NCBI GenBank assembly: GCA_945863885.1
Contig: CAMAZY010000001.1
Location: forward strand, 1 to 64,000
Direction of reading: 5' to 3'
From: an uncultured Clostridia bacterium
GTDB taxonomy: Bacteria; Bacillota; Clostridia; Oscillospirales; Acutalibacteraceae
DNA: 64,000 bases
A model generated the notes under the pieces. That model did no database searches. It was not told the DNA's origin and saw only the letters and a list, made by a program, of their open reading frames with translations. Shown piece after piece: positions 45,101 through 53,107 of this stretch. Positions within the stretch are counted from its first letter, which is position 1. The number at the start of each line of letters is the position of its first letter. A program made the position numbers and the translations under genes.

Positions 45101-45129
45101 ATAATACAATAATTAAGATAAATCTTCAA
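45101..45129 (-). promoter_or_regulatory. Sigma-A promoter for yfhO
   Basis: On the minus strand TTGAAG (45124-45129 in plus coordinates) and TATTAT (45101-45106) are 17 bp apart, about 43 bp before the yfhO start, whose ribosome binding site is AAGGAAG. Confidence 0.65.
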
Positions 45130-45172
45130 GGCTTTCCTATAAATTAAAGTTATTTTTAATTTGAATATCCGG

Positions 45173-45201
45173 TTATATTGCGGGACACGCCCTCATACTC
45201 T
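45173..45201 (+). promoter_or_regulatory. Sigma-E promoter for the spoIIIA operon
   Basis: TTATATT (45173-45179) and CATACTCT (45194-45201) are separated by 14 bp, very close to the sigma-E consensus of Bacillus (ATATT-type minus-35, CATACA-type minus-10). It lies 49 bp before the spoIIIAA start and no strong sigma-A pattern competes on this strand. The known control of spoIIIA by sigma-E supports the call. Confidence 0.75.
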
Positions 45202-45250
45202 ATACCATACAGCAGTTATGCTTGTACCGTTTATGCTAAGGAGGCAAAAA

Positions 45251-46237
45251 ATGGAAAAGTTTCAGGAAGCTGTGTCCTTGCTTTCAAGGTCAATCAGAGA
45301 TATTCTGTCCTCTCTTGATGACGAAATAAAACGTCAGACATTCGAAATAAGACTTCGAAGCAACCGTCCGATCATGCTTATCGGTTTATATGGTTCAGGC
45401 TTCGTCCGAAAGGACAGCCGGTTTTGCCGGATTTTCTCTTCGGACTGTGTCGTATGCAGTCTTGAGGAGCTGAAAGAATCCTTCAACAGAATCTGCGGAT
45501 ACTCCATACATACACATCAAAACAGCATTAACGAAGGATTTGTTACAATGAAAGGCGGACACCGTGCCGGTGTGGTCGGAACAGCGGTGCGGGACAGCAA
45601 CGGCAAAACTGTAAGCATCAAAGATGTATCATCATTAAACATAAGAATTGCAAGAGAGATAAAAGGCTGTGCCAAATCGATAGCGGATTCACTATTTAAA
45701 GACATGGCGAAAAGCCTGATCATAGCCGGCCCTCCGTCAAGCGGTAAAACAACCGTTTTAAGAGATCTGATCCGAATTCTTGCCGCCGGAAATGAAAAGT
45801 ATAACTATAAAGTTTCTGTTATAGATGAAAGAGAAGAGCTTGCCGCCATGAACGGATCGATTATCGGAAACGATCTCGGAATAAACTGTGATATATTAAA
45901 CTCGTATCCGAAAAGCGAAGCCGTTTTCCTTGCGGTGCGGACGATGTCTCCCGACATAATCGCACTTGACGAAGTGGGAAGTGTCGAAGAAATCAAAGCG
46001 ATCGAACAGGCGGTGAATTCCGGTGTAAAATTCATTCTGACGGTTCACGCTTCTGACTACGACGAAATCGTGACACGCCCCCAGATTGAACAGCTTATCA
46101 ACACCTATTCATTCGACAAGGTTTGTCTGCTGTCAAAAGACAAAGTATGTTCAGTTAAAGCGGTATATGATTCAAGGGAGATACAAGATGAAATATATAG
46201 GCGCCGCTGTGATGCCGGCTTGTCTGATCTTTTATAG
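45251..46237 (+). CDS. spoIIIAA: Stage III sporulation protein AA (secretion ATPase-like)
   Basis: SpoIIIAA is the mother-cell ATPase of the SpoIIIA-SpoIIQ channel that connects mother cell and forespore and keeps late forespore transcription active. ATG 45251 follows AAGGAGG at 6 bp; the longer frame from 45161 overlaps the promoter and is rejected. The 328-residue protein has the Walker A motif GPPSSGKT at 160-167 and a Walker B-like IIALDEVG. It resembles type II/IV secretion ATPases. The last 50 bp overlap spoIIIAB, so translation of the two is linked. First gene of an eight-gene operon with complete AA-AH order. Confidence 0.95.
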   Translation: MEKFQEAVSLLSRSIRDILSSLDDEIKRQTFEIRLRSNRPIMLIGLYGSGFVRKDSRFCRIFSSDCVVCSLEELKESFNRICGYSIHTHQNSINEGFVTMKGGHRAGVVGTAVRDSNGKTVSIKDVSSLNIRIAREIKGCAKSIADSLFKDMAKSLIIAGPPSSGKTTVLRDLIRILAAGNEKYNYKVSVIDEREELAAMNGSIIGNDLGINCDILNSYPKSEAVFLAVRTMSPDIIALDEVGSVEEIKAIEQAVNSGVKFILTVHASDYDEIVTRPQIEQLINTYSFDKVCLLSKDKVCSVKAVYDSREIQDEIYRRRCDAGLSDLL

Positions 46238-46685
46238 CGTAATCATCAGCATCCGGCTTCGGAAAAGAGCGGCTGTTTTGGACAAAACGTATTCCTTGCT
46301 CAATGAAATAAAAATCATGCTGGAATATTCCTGCTGTGCCGTGAATGAACTGATTGATTCCGCAGGTGGTAAAGCCATGTACAAAGACACTTTTGTACCG
46401 AAATGTAAAGAGTTGCTGACAGAGGGAAACGATTTTCCGGTTGCGTGGAAGCGTTCGGTTGAAGAAACAAATTTATATAAAAATGAGGAGAAGCAAAAGC
46501 TGATACAATTGGGAACCTTTGTAGGGACAAGTGATCTTGAAAGCCAGATAACCGTTGTCCAAATGTATATAACAGCCTTTGATGAATTTCGCAACGAAGC
46601 ACGGTTGAAAAGTAAAAAATATGCTGACACTTCAATATTTGTGGGCGCTTTCTGCGCTTTGGGACTGTTCGTAATGATGATATAA
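46188..46685 (+). CDS. spoIIIAB: Stage III sporulation protein AB
   Basis: A 165-residue membrane protein of the mother-cell channel complex, related to the cytoplasmic-domain fold of type II secretion GspF. ATG 46188 follows CAAGGGAG by 7 bp, inside the end of spoIIIAA (50-bp overlap). There are hydrophobic segments at the N-terminus (AAVMPACLIFYSVIIS) and C-terminus (FVGAFCALGLFVMMI), with a helical region between. Length and position match Bacillus SpoIIIAB (171 residues). The next gene starts 14 bp later. Confidence 0.93.
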   Translation: MKYIGAAVMPACLIFYSVIISIRLRKRAAVLDKTYSLLNEIKIMLEYSCCAVNELIDSAGGKAMYKDTFVPKCKELLTEGNDFPVAWKRSVEETNLYKNEEKQKLIQLGTFVGTSDLESQITVVQMYITAFDEFRNEARLKSKKYADTSIFVGAFCALGLFVMMI

Positions 46686-46699
46686 ACGGCGGTGGAAAA

Positions 46700-46894
46700 A
46701 TGGAAATTGACCTTATTTTTAAAATAGCCGCAATCGGTCTGATTGTAGCGCTGCTTAATCAGGTGCTCGCAAAAGCCGACAAGAGTGAGTACGCTACGGT
46801 TATTACTCTTGTCGGAATCATCATTGTGCTGATGATGATTATTCCGGAAATCAAAGAACTGTTCAGCTCCGTTAAAGATTTTATAGACTTCTGA
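46700..46894 (+). CDS. spoIIIAC: Stage III sporulation protein AC
   Basis: A 64-residue, two-helix membrane protein (IFKIAAIGLIVALLNQVL and VITLVGIIIVLMMIIPEI), part of the SpoIIIA complex. It has the family length and the ATG is preceded by AACGGCGGTGG, a weaker ribosome binding site. spoIIIAD begins 1 bp after its stop and has no ribosome binding site of its own, so the two appear translationally coupled. Confidence 0.95.
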   Translation: MEIDLIFKIAAIGLIVALLNQVLAKADKSEYATVITLVGIIIVLMMIIPEIKELFSSVKDFIDF

Positions 46895-46895
46895 T

Positions 46896-47279
46896 ATGGT
46901 ATTGAATGTAATTATAAGCGCTTTACTTGTTACAGTCATAAGCTTGTTTGTCGGAGAGATCAAGCCGGAATATTCCTTCTTAATCAAAATAGCCGGAATC
47001 ATTGTGATAATACTCTGGACTTTAACAATTGCCGCAGATAAAATAAACGAATTTTATTCGTACTTTTCCGGACTGTCGGACATTTCGGACTTACTGAAAA
47101 TTTTAGTAAAAGCTGCCGCCGTCTGCATGGCAACGTCAATCACGTCAAGCGTATGCAGGGAAAACGGAAATGCGGCCATAGCACAGTGCGTCGAGCTTTT
47201 CGGAAGATTTGCAATGTTTATATTATGTCTGCCGCTTATTGAATCAGCAGTAAGCACCGCATTGTCTTTGATTGATTGA
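46896..47279 (+). CDS. spoIIIAD: Stage III sporulation protein AD
   Basis: A 127-residue membrane protein with about four hydrophobic segments, the first from residues 3-20. It is homologous in part to SpoIIIAC (shared FLIKIAGIIVIILW pattern) and belongs to the same channel. It starts 1 bp after spoIIIAC without an evident ribosome binding site. Its stop codon lies 4 bp before the preferred ATG of spoIIIAE. Length agrees with the family. Confidence 0.94.
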   Translation: MVLNVIISALLVTVISLFVGEIKPEYSFLIKIAGIIVIILWTLTIAADKINEFYSYFSGLSDISDLLKILVKAAAVCMATSITSSVCRENGNAAIAQCVELFGRFAMFILCLPLIESAVSTALSLID

Positions 47280-47283
47280 AAAA

Positions 47284-48393
47284 ATGAAAAAATGTACTTT
47301 ATTTATATTGATGCTTTTCGTCGTTGTTTTGACAACAACATTCGCCGCATCCGCATACAGTGACTATGACGCAGAGTTATCTTCTGAAACGCAGGACAAT
47401 CTGTTTTCCGCAATCGATGACAAAACGGAAAAAATATTATCGGAATTCGGAATTAACGATTTGTCAGGCGCATATGACGTTTCGTTTTCGGATATCGCCG
47501 GATATTTTTCAACCAACGTAAAAGAAAAGGCGGCCGAGGCAGTCGAATGTTTCTTTTCTCTTTTTACCGTCACATTACTGATGGCGATACTGAAATCGAT
47601 TTTAGAAGAAAAAGGAACCACCGATGCCTTTGAACTGCTTTCGATTGCCGTTTCTTCTGTTATCGGCGTTAACTTTTTATACCCTGTTGTCAACTCGATT
47701 GTTGCCGTTTTAAAAGTGAGTGGCAGTTTTATAAAAGCATATATCCCGATTTTTGCCGGAATCATAGCAGCAAGCGGAAAGCCGGCATCGGCGCTTACAT
47801 ATAATACACTGGTTTTGGCGATGGCTGAAATCCTGTCAGCTGTATGCAGTGAATATGCGATTCATATCATCGGCGCTTTTATCAGCCTTTCCATCGGGTT
47901 TTCACTGAATAACAGTATCAGTCCGGACCGAATATCCCGTTTATTCAACAGAGCAATCAGTCTGATTTTCGGTTTTTCGGCCGGGACCTTTGCATCGATT
48001 TTGACAATAAAAGGGTCTGTTTCCGCCGCTGTCGATTCAGCAAGCGTAAAAAGCATACGATATCTTATCAGCTCAATGATTCCAGTTATCGGCAGTTCAA
48101 TCAGCGAGGCGTACTCGTCCATTCTGGGAAGTATCGGACTGATAAAAGGCTCGGCTGCTATTGTCGGAATTGTCAGTATTCTGATAATCAATATTCCCGC
48201 ATTGGTTCAAGGGCTGATGTATTACGCCGCTATGAATATTCTTTCGCTTTGCGGCATAGCATTAGACTGCAAGAAGCTTTCGGGCTTTTACGGATGCTTG
48301 TGCTGTGCGGTGAAATTTCTGCTCATTCTGACGGTGTTTGAAATATTTTTGCTCGTCATATCAACAGGTCTTCTTTTGAGTTTTAAAGAATAA
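47284..48393 (+). CDS. spoIIIAE: Stage III sporulation protein AE
   Basis: SpoIIIAE is the largest membrane component of the SpoIIIA complex, with several transmembrane helices and an N-terminal signal peptide. ATG 47284 is preferred, giving a clean signal peptide (MKKCTLFILMLFVVVLTTT with AASA cleavage site); TTG 47272 inside spoIIIAD would add four residues. No ribosome binding site is seen for either, so coupling to spoIIIAD is likely. From residue 90 on the protein is strongly hydrophobic with at least six helices. At 369 residues it is close to the Bacillus homologue (399). Confidence 0.92.
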   Translation: MKKCTLFILMLFVVVLTTTFAASAYSDYDAELSSETQDNLFSAIDDKTEKILSEFGINDLSGAYDVSFSDIAGYFSTNVKEKAAEAVECFFSLFTVTLLMAILKSILEEKGTTDAFELLSIAVSSVIGVNFLYPVVNSIVAVLKVSGSFIKAYIPIFAGIIAASGKPASALTYNTLVLAMAEILSAVCSEYAIHIIGAFISLSIGFSLNNSISPDRISRLFNRAISLIFGFSAGTFASILTIKGSVSAAVDSASVKSIRYLISSMIPVIGSSISEAYSSILGSIGLIKGSAAIVGIVSILIINIPALVQGLMYYAAMNILSLCGIALDCKKLSGFYGCLCCAVKFLLILTVFEIFLLVISTGLLLSFKE

Positions 48394-48417
48394 CGAGAAA
48401 TAACAGGAGCGTCCGAA

Positions 48418-48885
48418 ATGAAACAATGGATAATTAGCATAATCTGCGTTTGTGCCTTTTCCGGTCTGACAGATATCCTGATTCCGGACGAAAAAAACAA
48501 GAAAGCTTTTAAAACCGTTTCGACCCTTGCTTTGCTTTGCGTCTTTTTGTATCCTCTCAAAAGCGTCGACAACAGTGCGCTATTCAATGCATTCTCATTT
48601 GACAAGCAGGAAGCGTCGTCGGACTTTCAGTCAGATTCTGATTCGGTAGTCATATCCGCTTTTGAAAGCGGAATAAAACAAGCCTTGTCCGAACAGCTGA
48701 GCCCTTACGCAATCAAGCCGGAGGACATTCAAGTGGAATGTCGGAAAACACAGGAGGAAATAAGAATTAAGCGGGTCACGGTATATATTGAGGAAGATAA
48801 AGAAGAAGAAATGAAAGAAATTATTACCTCGGTAATCGTCAACTATGTAAGTAGCGAAACCGAGATTGAAATAATCGGCAGGTGA
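48418..48885 (+). CDS. spoIIIAF: Stage III sporulation protein AF
   Basis: A 155-residue protein with two N-terminal membrane segments (IISIICVCAFSGLTDILI and LALLCVFLYPL) and a C-terminal extracytoplasmic domain of the ring-building motif type found in SpoIIIAF-AH. It starts at ATG with AACAGGAGC upstream, 24 bp after spoIIIAE. The next gene follows by 8 bp. Identity rests on topology, length and fixed position in the operon. Confidence 0.92.
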   Translation: MKQWIISIICVCAFSGLTDILIPDEKNKKAFKTVSTLALLCVFLYPLKSVDNSALFNAFSFDKQEASSDFQSDSDSVVISAFESGIKQALSEQLSPYAIKPEDIQVECRKTQEEIRIKRVTVYIEEDKEEEMKEIITSVIVNYVSSETEIEIIGR

Positions 48886-48893
48886 AATAGCAA

Positions 48894-49436
48894 ATGAAAA
48901 AAGTGCAAGAAATTATGAACAAACTCAAGTCAGAAATCGGACAGAACAGGAAAATGAAAATTTATATGATAGCCTTGCTGATTTGTCTGATCGCCGTTGC
49001 TTTTACTTCAAAAATCCCCTTTACAAAGCAAAAATCCGATAAGGTTGAAACGACCGATATTAAAATCGACAATGCAAAGCTTAATGAACAGCTCACCGAG
49101 CTGATCGGTAAAATTAACGGTGCAGGCAGAGTGAAAGTGATGATTACCTATGATACATCAGACGAAAACGTCTACGCCAAAGACATGGACGAGGAATTCG
49201 AAAACAAAGAAAATGCCCCGGTTGAGCAGCGGATCAAAAGCGAATATATCATTATAAACGGCTCAGACGGGGAGGCGGGACTGAAAATCAAAAATGTCTA
49301 TCCGACCGTCCGCGGCGTAGCGGTCGTGTGCGACGGTGCCAACGATCCAAATGTCAAAGGGCAGATCGTTTCCGTAGTCAGCGCCCTTTTTGATATAAAT
49401 TCAACAAGAATAAGCGTAGCCGAAATGGCGAAATAG
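48894..49436 (+). CDS. spoIIIAG: Stage III sporulation protein AG
   Basis: SpoIIIAG forms a large ring in the intermembrane space between mother cell and forespore, resembling secretion-system rings. The 180-residue protein has one N-terminal transmembrane helix (about residues 22-40). An extracytoplasmic domain contains the conserved LIGKINGAGRVKVMITYD and the YPTVRGVAVVCDGA segment that is the family's most constant part. The start ATG has CGGCAGGTG upstream. Fits normal length for Clostridia, somewhat shorter than in Bacillus (229). Confidence 0.94.
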   Translation: MKKVQEIMNKLKSEIGQNRKMKIYMIALLICLIAVAFTSKIPFTKQKSDKVETTDIKIDNAKLNEQLTELIGKINGAGRVKVMITYDTSDENVYAKDMDEEFENKENAPVEQRIKSEYIIINGSDGEAGLKIKNVYPTVRGVAVVCDGANDPNVKGQIVSVVSALFDINSTRISVAEMAK

Positions 49437-49447
49437 GAGGAATACGT

Positions 49448-50029
49448 ATGATAGCAAAAAAGAAACAGATTCTGACCGCAACACTGCTGATTGCGTTGAT
49501 TTGCGCAGTAGGGGTAAACTGGTACTATTCAAAGCCCGACAATAATCCGGTCGCATCAACGACGCAGGAACAGGAGCAGAATCTTGGCGACTCGCTGCTC
49601 GTTGCCGGAAGCGTCAGGCAAACGGAAACAACCGCCGCCGAGCAAACGGCACAAGAAGAAACCGGCACACAGGAGAATGACAGCAAAGCCTTTGCCACCG
49701 CAGCGCTGAACAAAACAAAGGCGCATGACGAAATCAAAGATCAGATAGAAAAACTGATGAACAGCGACAACCTTGACACGGAAAGCAAGAATCAACTCAC
49801 AAAACTAATGACCAAGTATACAGAAGCGGTAAAAAAAGAAAGTGACTGTGAAAGTCTAATAACAGCCAAAACCAATTGCAGCAGTATCGTAATCATTAAC
49901 AATGACACCGCTCAGGTCATTATGCAAAAAAATTCACTTGATGAAGCCTCAATCCTGCAAATCACGGAAATAATTGAAAAAAATGCGAATATTTCTGCGG
50001 AAAATTTAACAATAATTGAAGCAAAGTAG
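49448..50029 (+). CDS. spoIIIAH: Stage III sporulation protein AH
   Basis: SpoIIIAH binds forespore SpoIIQ across the septal space to link the two cells. The 193-residue protein has one transmembrane helix (about 9-26), a low-complexity Thr/Glu/Gln-rich segment, and a C-terminal YscJ-like domain (ITAKTNCSSIVIINNDTAQ). The 5' site is AGGAGG. It closes the operon; no hairpin terminator was found directly after it, and the next feature is a promoter and an inverted-repeat element. SpoIIQ is not encoded in the window. Confidence 0.93.
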   Translation: MIAKKKQILTATLLIALICAVGVNWYYSKPDNNPVASTTQEQEQNLGDSLLVAGSVRQTETTAAEQTAQEETGTQENDSKAFATAALNKTKAHDEIKDQIEKLMNSDNLDTESKNQLTKLMTKYTEAVKKESDCESLITAKTNCSSIVIINNDTAQVIMQKNSLDEASILQITEIIEKNANISAENLTIIEAK

Positions 50030-50048
50030 TTGTAGGAATCAAATTTTG

Positions 50049-50057
50049 TGGTATAAT
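50049..50057 (+). promoter_or_regulatory. Extended minus-10 promoter for the nusB operon
   Basis: TGGTATAAT at 50049-50057 is an extended minus-10 element; the best minus-35, TTGTAG at 50030-50035 with a 16-bp spacer, is poor. A transcript starting near 50064 would carry the whole inverted-repeat element in its leader. Confidence 0.5.
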
Positions 50058-50060
50058 ATG

Positions 50061-50240
50061 TTAAGGAAGCTCTGATTAAATTTGATGTACAGATTGCGCC
50101 GTCAATTTTTTCGTCAGATTGTGCAAAAGCTGCGCAGGAATCCTAACGGATTTCAAGCAGTTTTTGTGCGATATAGCGGAAAATATGCAAGTAAGCTGTG
50201 CATCAAAGCGTATGCTGTGATTTATTCAGAGGTTCCTTAA
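50061..50240. repeat. 180-bp MITE-like element with 21-bp terminal inverted repeats
   Basis: The ends at 50061-50081 (starting TTAAGGAAGCTCTGA) and 50220-50240 (ending TCAGAGGTTCCTTAA) are inverted repeats of 21 bp with two mismatches. Inside, CAAAAGCTGC and GCAGTTTTTG, and GGAATCC and GGATTTC, pair around a centre at 50144-50147, so the entire element can fold as one long imperfect hairpin. It has no open reading frame of note. Both outer ends carry TTAA. A shorter, related copy occurs at 53981-54054. The structure fits a non-autonomous miniature element or a mobile hairpin repeat; no transposase is in the window. Confidence 0.65.
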
Positions 50241-50313
50241 GTATGTCGAATTGTCGGATCGTCCGATAAAAAAACAACGAAGTAAAAAGTGCTCAGCACC
50301 GAAAGGATTTTCT

Positions 50314-50715
50314 ATGACCAGACATGAAGCCAGAGAAACAGCGTTTATCGTTTTATTTGAAAAACTTTTCAGACCCGATGACAGCATAGATGAAATTATT
50401 TCTTCTGCCGAAGAATCGGAGTTTTTTGAGGCGAATGACTATATTCGTAACGTTGCGGACAAAGTCAGCGAAAAAAACGGCGATATCGACGCCATCATCG
50501 AAAAGAACTTGGTAGGGTGGACGATAAAAAGAATATCTAAAGTTTCGCTTGCGGTGTTAAGGCTTGCGGTGTGCGAAATTCTTTACTTTGACGATATTCC
50601 TGTTTCTGTTTCGATCAATGAGGCTGTTGAAATCACAAAAAAATATTCTACAGAACAGGACGCTTCTTTTGTAAACGGCGTCCTTGGTTCCGTTTCAAAG
50701 AGTGTGGACGAATAA
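50314..50715 (+). CDS. nusB: Transcription antitermination factor NusB
   Basis: NusB binds boxA RNA with NusE (S10) and is needed for rRNA antitermination. ATG 50314 is chosen because GAAAGGA lies at good distance and the protein opens with MTRHEARETAFIVLFE, the usual NusB start (133 residues). The longer frame from 50251 starts with TTG and adds 21 residues not found in NusB. The all-helical fold is evident, with ISKVSLAVLRLAVCEILYFDDIPVSVSINEAVEI near the C-terminal half. The transcript leader contains the inverted-repeat element. Its stop codon overlaps the next start by 1 bp. Confidence 0.95.
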   Translation: MTRHEARETAFIVLFEKLFRPDDSIDEIISSAEESEFFEANDYIRNVADKVSEKNGDIDAIIEKNLVGWTIKRISKVSLAVLRLAVCEILYFDDIPVSVSINEAVEITKKYSTEQDASFVNGVLGSVSKSVDE

Positions 50716-51644
50716 TGGTTTGCCTCGGAATTGATACAAGCAATTACACGACCTCCTCCGCCTTATATTTTTCACAAGATAATAGAATCGTACAGGCGAA
50801 AAAGCTTTTGCCTGTCAAAAGCGGCGAAAAGGGACTTCGGCAAAGCGATGCTGTCTTTCATCATACGGTTCAGCTTCATTCCGTAATCAAGCAGGTTTTC
50901 GAAAGCGGTGTAAAGCCGGACTGTGTTTGCGCTTCAAATATGCCTTGTATGCAAAGCGGCTCTTATATGCCGTGTTTTCTTGTCGGAAGCAATACTGCCG
51001 AAAGCATCAGCACGGTATGGAATATTCCTTTTGTGACAACCTCCCATCAGCATGGTCATATTGTTGCCGCACTTTTTTCCTGCGGGAGGCTCGATCTGCT
51101 TGAAAAGCCTTTTATCGCTTTTCATCTTTCGGGCGGAACCACACAGGCTCTGCTTGTCGAGCCTGACAGCAAAGAACTGTTTAAGTGCACGGTTGTTGCA
51201 CAGTCACTTGACCTGAAAGCCGGACAAGCCGTTGACAGAGTCGGACTGATGCTCGGACTTGATTTTCCCTGCGGACCGATGCTCGATAAGCTCGCTCAGG
51301 CCTCATCGTCCCGCTATACGATTCGTCCGTACCGAAAAGACGGAAATTGCAGCTTGTCAGGAATTGAGAATAAATGCCGTCAGATGCTTGAAAAAGGTGA
51401 GGTCAAAGAAGACGTTGCCCGTTACTGTATCGATTATATCTGCGCTTCGCTTGATGAAATGACGGCGTACCTGCTCGGGCAATACGGCAACCTTCCGTTG
51501 GTATATTCAGGCGGTGTTATGTCGAATTCCATTATCAGGGAAAAAATCAGCAGGAAATTTCCGGCACATTTTGCATCGGCCGAGTTTTCCTGTGACAATG
51601 CAGCCGGTGTTGCAATCATAGGATTTTTAAAGAATAAAAGGTAA
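50715..51644 (+). CDS. TsaD/Kae1-like paralogue (peptidase M22 family), function unknown
   Basis: A 309-residue ASKHA-fold protein of the TsaD/Kae1 family. It shows the phosphate-binding opening GIDTSNYTTSSA, the metal-binding HxxxH as H111 and H115 in SHQHGH, SGGTTQALLV, and a final DNAAGVA in place of the DNgAMIA of TsaD. TsaD proper (about 335 residues) makes t6A in tRNA with TsaB and TsaE. This gene is shorter, has differing motifs and lies in the nusB-xseA interval. Such paralogues occur there in Clostridia, from memory, so it is probably a second family member and not the t6A enzyme. It overlaps nusB by 1 bp. Function unknown; the metal site is intact. Confidence 0.75.
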   Translation: MVCLGIDTSNYTTSSALYFSQDNRIVQAKKLLPVKSGEKGLRQSDAVFHHTVQLHSVIKQVFESGVKPDCVCASNMPCMQSGSYMPCFLVGSNTAESISTVWNIPFVTTSHQHGHIVAALFSCGRLDLLEKPFIAFHLSGGTTQALLVEPDSKELFKCTVVAQSLDLKAGQAVDRVGLMLGLDFPCGPMLDKLAQASSSRYTIRPYRKDGNCSLSGIENKCRQMLEKGEVKEDVARYCIDYICASLDEMTAYLLGQYGNLPLVYSGGVMSNSIIREKISRKFPAHFASAEFSCDNAAGVAIIGFLKNKR

Positions 51645-51656
51645 CGAGGGCTTTCG

Positions 51657-52877
51657 ATGTCAACTGTTTTATCGGTAACACAAATAAACACTTATGTAAA
51701 ATCACTGATTGATTACGATGATAAATTAAAAAATATATATGTCAGCGGTGAAATATCGAATTTTACCAACCACTATCGTTCGGGACATTTCTATTTTACG
51801 CTGAAAGATGAAAATTGCGCCATAAAAGCTGTCATGTTCCGGTCGGCCGCTTCAAGAGTCCGGTTTGAAATTGAAAACGGCATGCGTGTCATTGTCAGAG
51901 CAAGCGTTTCCGTATATGAAAGGGACGGCGTCTATCAGCTTTATGTTGACGATATCGCTCCCGACGGAATAGGGGCGCTGAATTTAGCTTTTGAGCAATT
52001 GAAAAAAAAGCTTTTTGAAGCGGGTATGTTTGACGATTCTCACAAAAAGCCGATTCCGAAATATCCCGAACATGTCGGTGTTGTCACCTCGGAAACGGGC
52101 GCGGCCTTGCACGATATTGTTTCTGTTCTTACAAGAAGATACCCGCTTGCCGAAATCGTTTTCGAACCCGTTCAGGTTCAGGGAGATGCTGCAGCCGGTC
52201 AGATTTGTCAGGCTATCAAAAAGCTTGACGATGAAAAGAAGTGCGATGTGATCATCATCGGACGTGGCGGCGGCTCAATCGAAGATCTTTGGGCGTTTAA
52301 CGAAGAAATTGTCGCCAATGCCGTTTATGCTTGCGAAACACCGGTTATTTCTGCAGTCGGGCATGAAACAGATTATACGATCTCTGATTTCGTGGCGGAT
52401 TTGAGAGCACCAACCCCTTCGGCGGCGGCTGAGCTTGCCGTGCCGGATTACAGAGAGCTTTTATATTCACTTGACAAAGCATTCGATACGCTGAACGAAA
52501 GCATCAACAAAATCATTTCGGACAAGCTTATGCGTCTTATGTCTCTTGACAAAACGCTGAATGCTTTAAGTCCGATTAAAACTTTACAGTTATATTCTAA
52601 TCAAACACAAATGATGTCTCAACGGCTTTCACATGCGGTCGGCATGATTTTCGAAAAGTACGCCAATGAAATATCAAGACAAGCTCTTAAGCTTGAATCA
52701 TACAGCCCTTTGAATATTTTATCGAAAGGTTACAGCATTGCCTGTGATGAAAAAGGAAACACGGTCGAAACCGTAGAACAGGTAAAGCCCGATGATAAAA
52801 TTAAACTCAGGGTTTCAGACGGTTTTATCGAATGCCGTGTACTGGAAACCGAAGAACTGACAGAAAAAACCGAGTGA
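51657..52877 (+). CDS. xseA: Exodeoxyribonuclease VII large subunit
   Basis: XseA is the catalytic subunit of exonuclease VII, which degrades single-stranded DNA from both ends. The 406-residue protein has an N-terminal OB-fold domain (VSGEISNFTNHYRSGHFYFTLKDE). The catalytic domain has IGRGGGSIEDLWAFNEE and SAVGHETDYTISDFVADLRAPTPSAAAE, the diagnostic motifs. A coiled-coil tail binds the small subunit. It starts at ATG with AACGAGGG, 12 bp after the TsaD-like gene; xseB follows after 17 bp, as in nearly all Firmicutes. Confidence 0.95.
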   Translation: MSTVLSVTQINTYVKSLIDYDDKLKNIYVSGEISNFTNHYRSGHFYFTLKDENCAIKAVMFRSAASRVRFEIENGMRVIVRASVSVYERDGVYQLYVDDIAPDGIGALNLAFEQLKKKLFEAGMFDDSHKKPIPKYPEHVGVVTSETGAALHDIVSVLTRRYPLAEIVFEPVQVQGDAAAGQICQAIKKLDDEKKCDVIIIGRGGGSIEDLWAFNEEIVANAVYACETPVISAVGHETDYTISDFVADLRAPTPSAAAELAVPDYRELLYSLDKAFDTLNESINKIISDKLMRLMSLDKTLNALSPIKTLQLYSNQTQMMSQRLSHAVGMIFEKYANEISRQALKLESYSPLNILSKGYSIACDEKGNTVETVEQVKPDDKIKLRVSDGFIECRVLETEELTEKTE

Positions 52878-52894
52878 ACGGAAAGGAATAGCAA

Positions 52895-53107
52895 ATGGAA
52901 AAGTATACAATTGATTCTGCATTGACACGGCTTGAGGAAATTACAAGCGAACTTGAAAAGGGCGAATATGAGCTCGAAACCGCTATGAAGGTTTATGAAG
53001 AAGGCGTCCGTCTTATTGCGTACTGTAATAAAAGCCTGAATGCGGCCGCTCAAAAGGTTGCCGAGCTTTCGCAAATCGATATGAGCGGAGATGAATCCGA
53101 TGAATAA
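52895..53107 (+). CDS. xseB: Exodeoxyribonuclease VII small subunit
   Basis: The 70-residue small subunit of exonuclease VII, a helical hairpin that coats the XseA coiled coil. The LEEITSELEKGEYELETAMKVYEEG core is characteristic. It follows xseA with GGAAAGGAA upstream, and its last 8 bp overlap the start of ispA. Nothing unusual was noticed. Confidence 0.93.
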   Translation: MEKYTIDSALTRLEEITSELEKGEYELETAMKVYEEGVRLIAYCNKSLNAAAQKVAELSQIDMSGDESDE

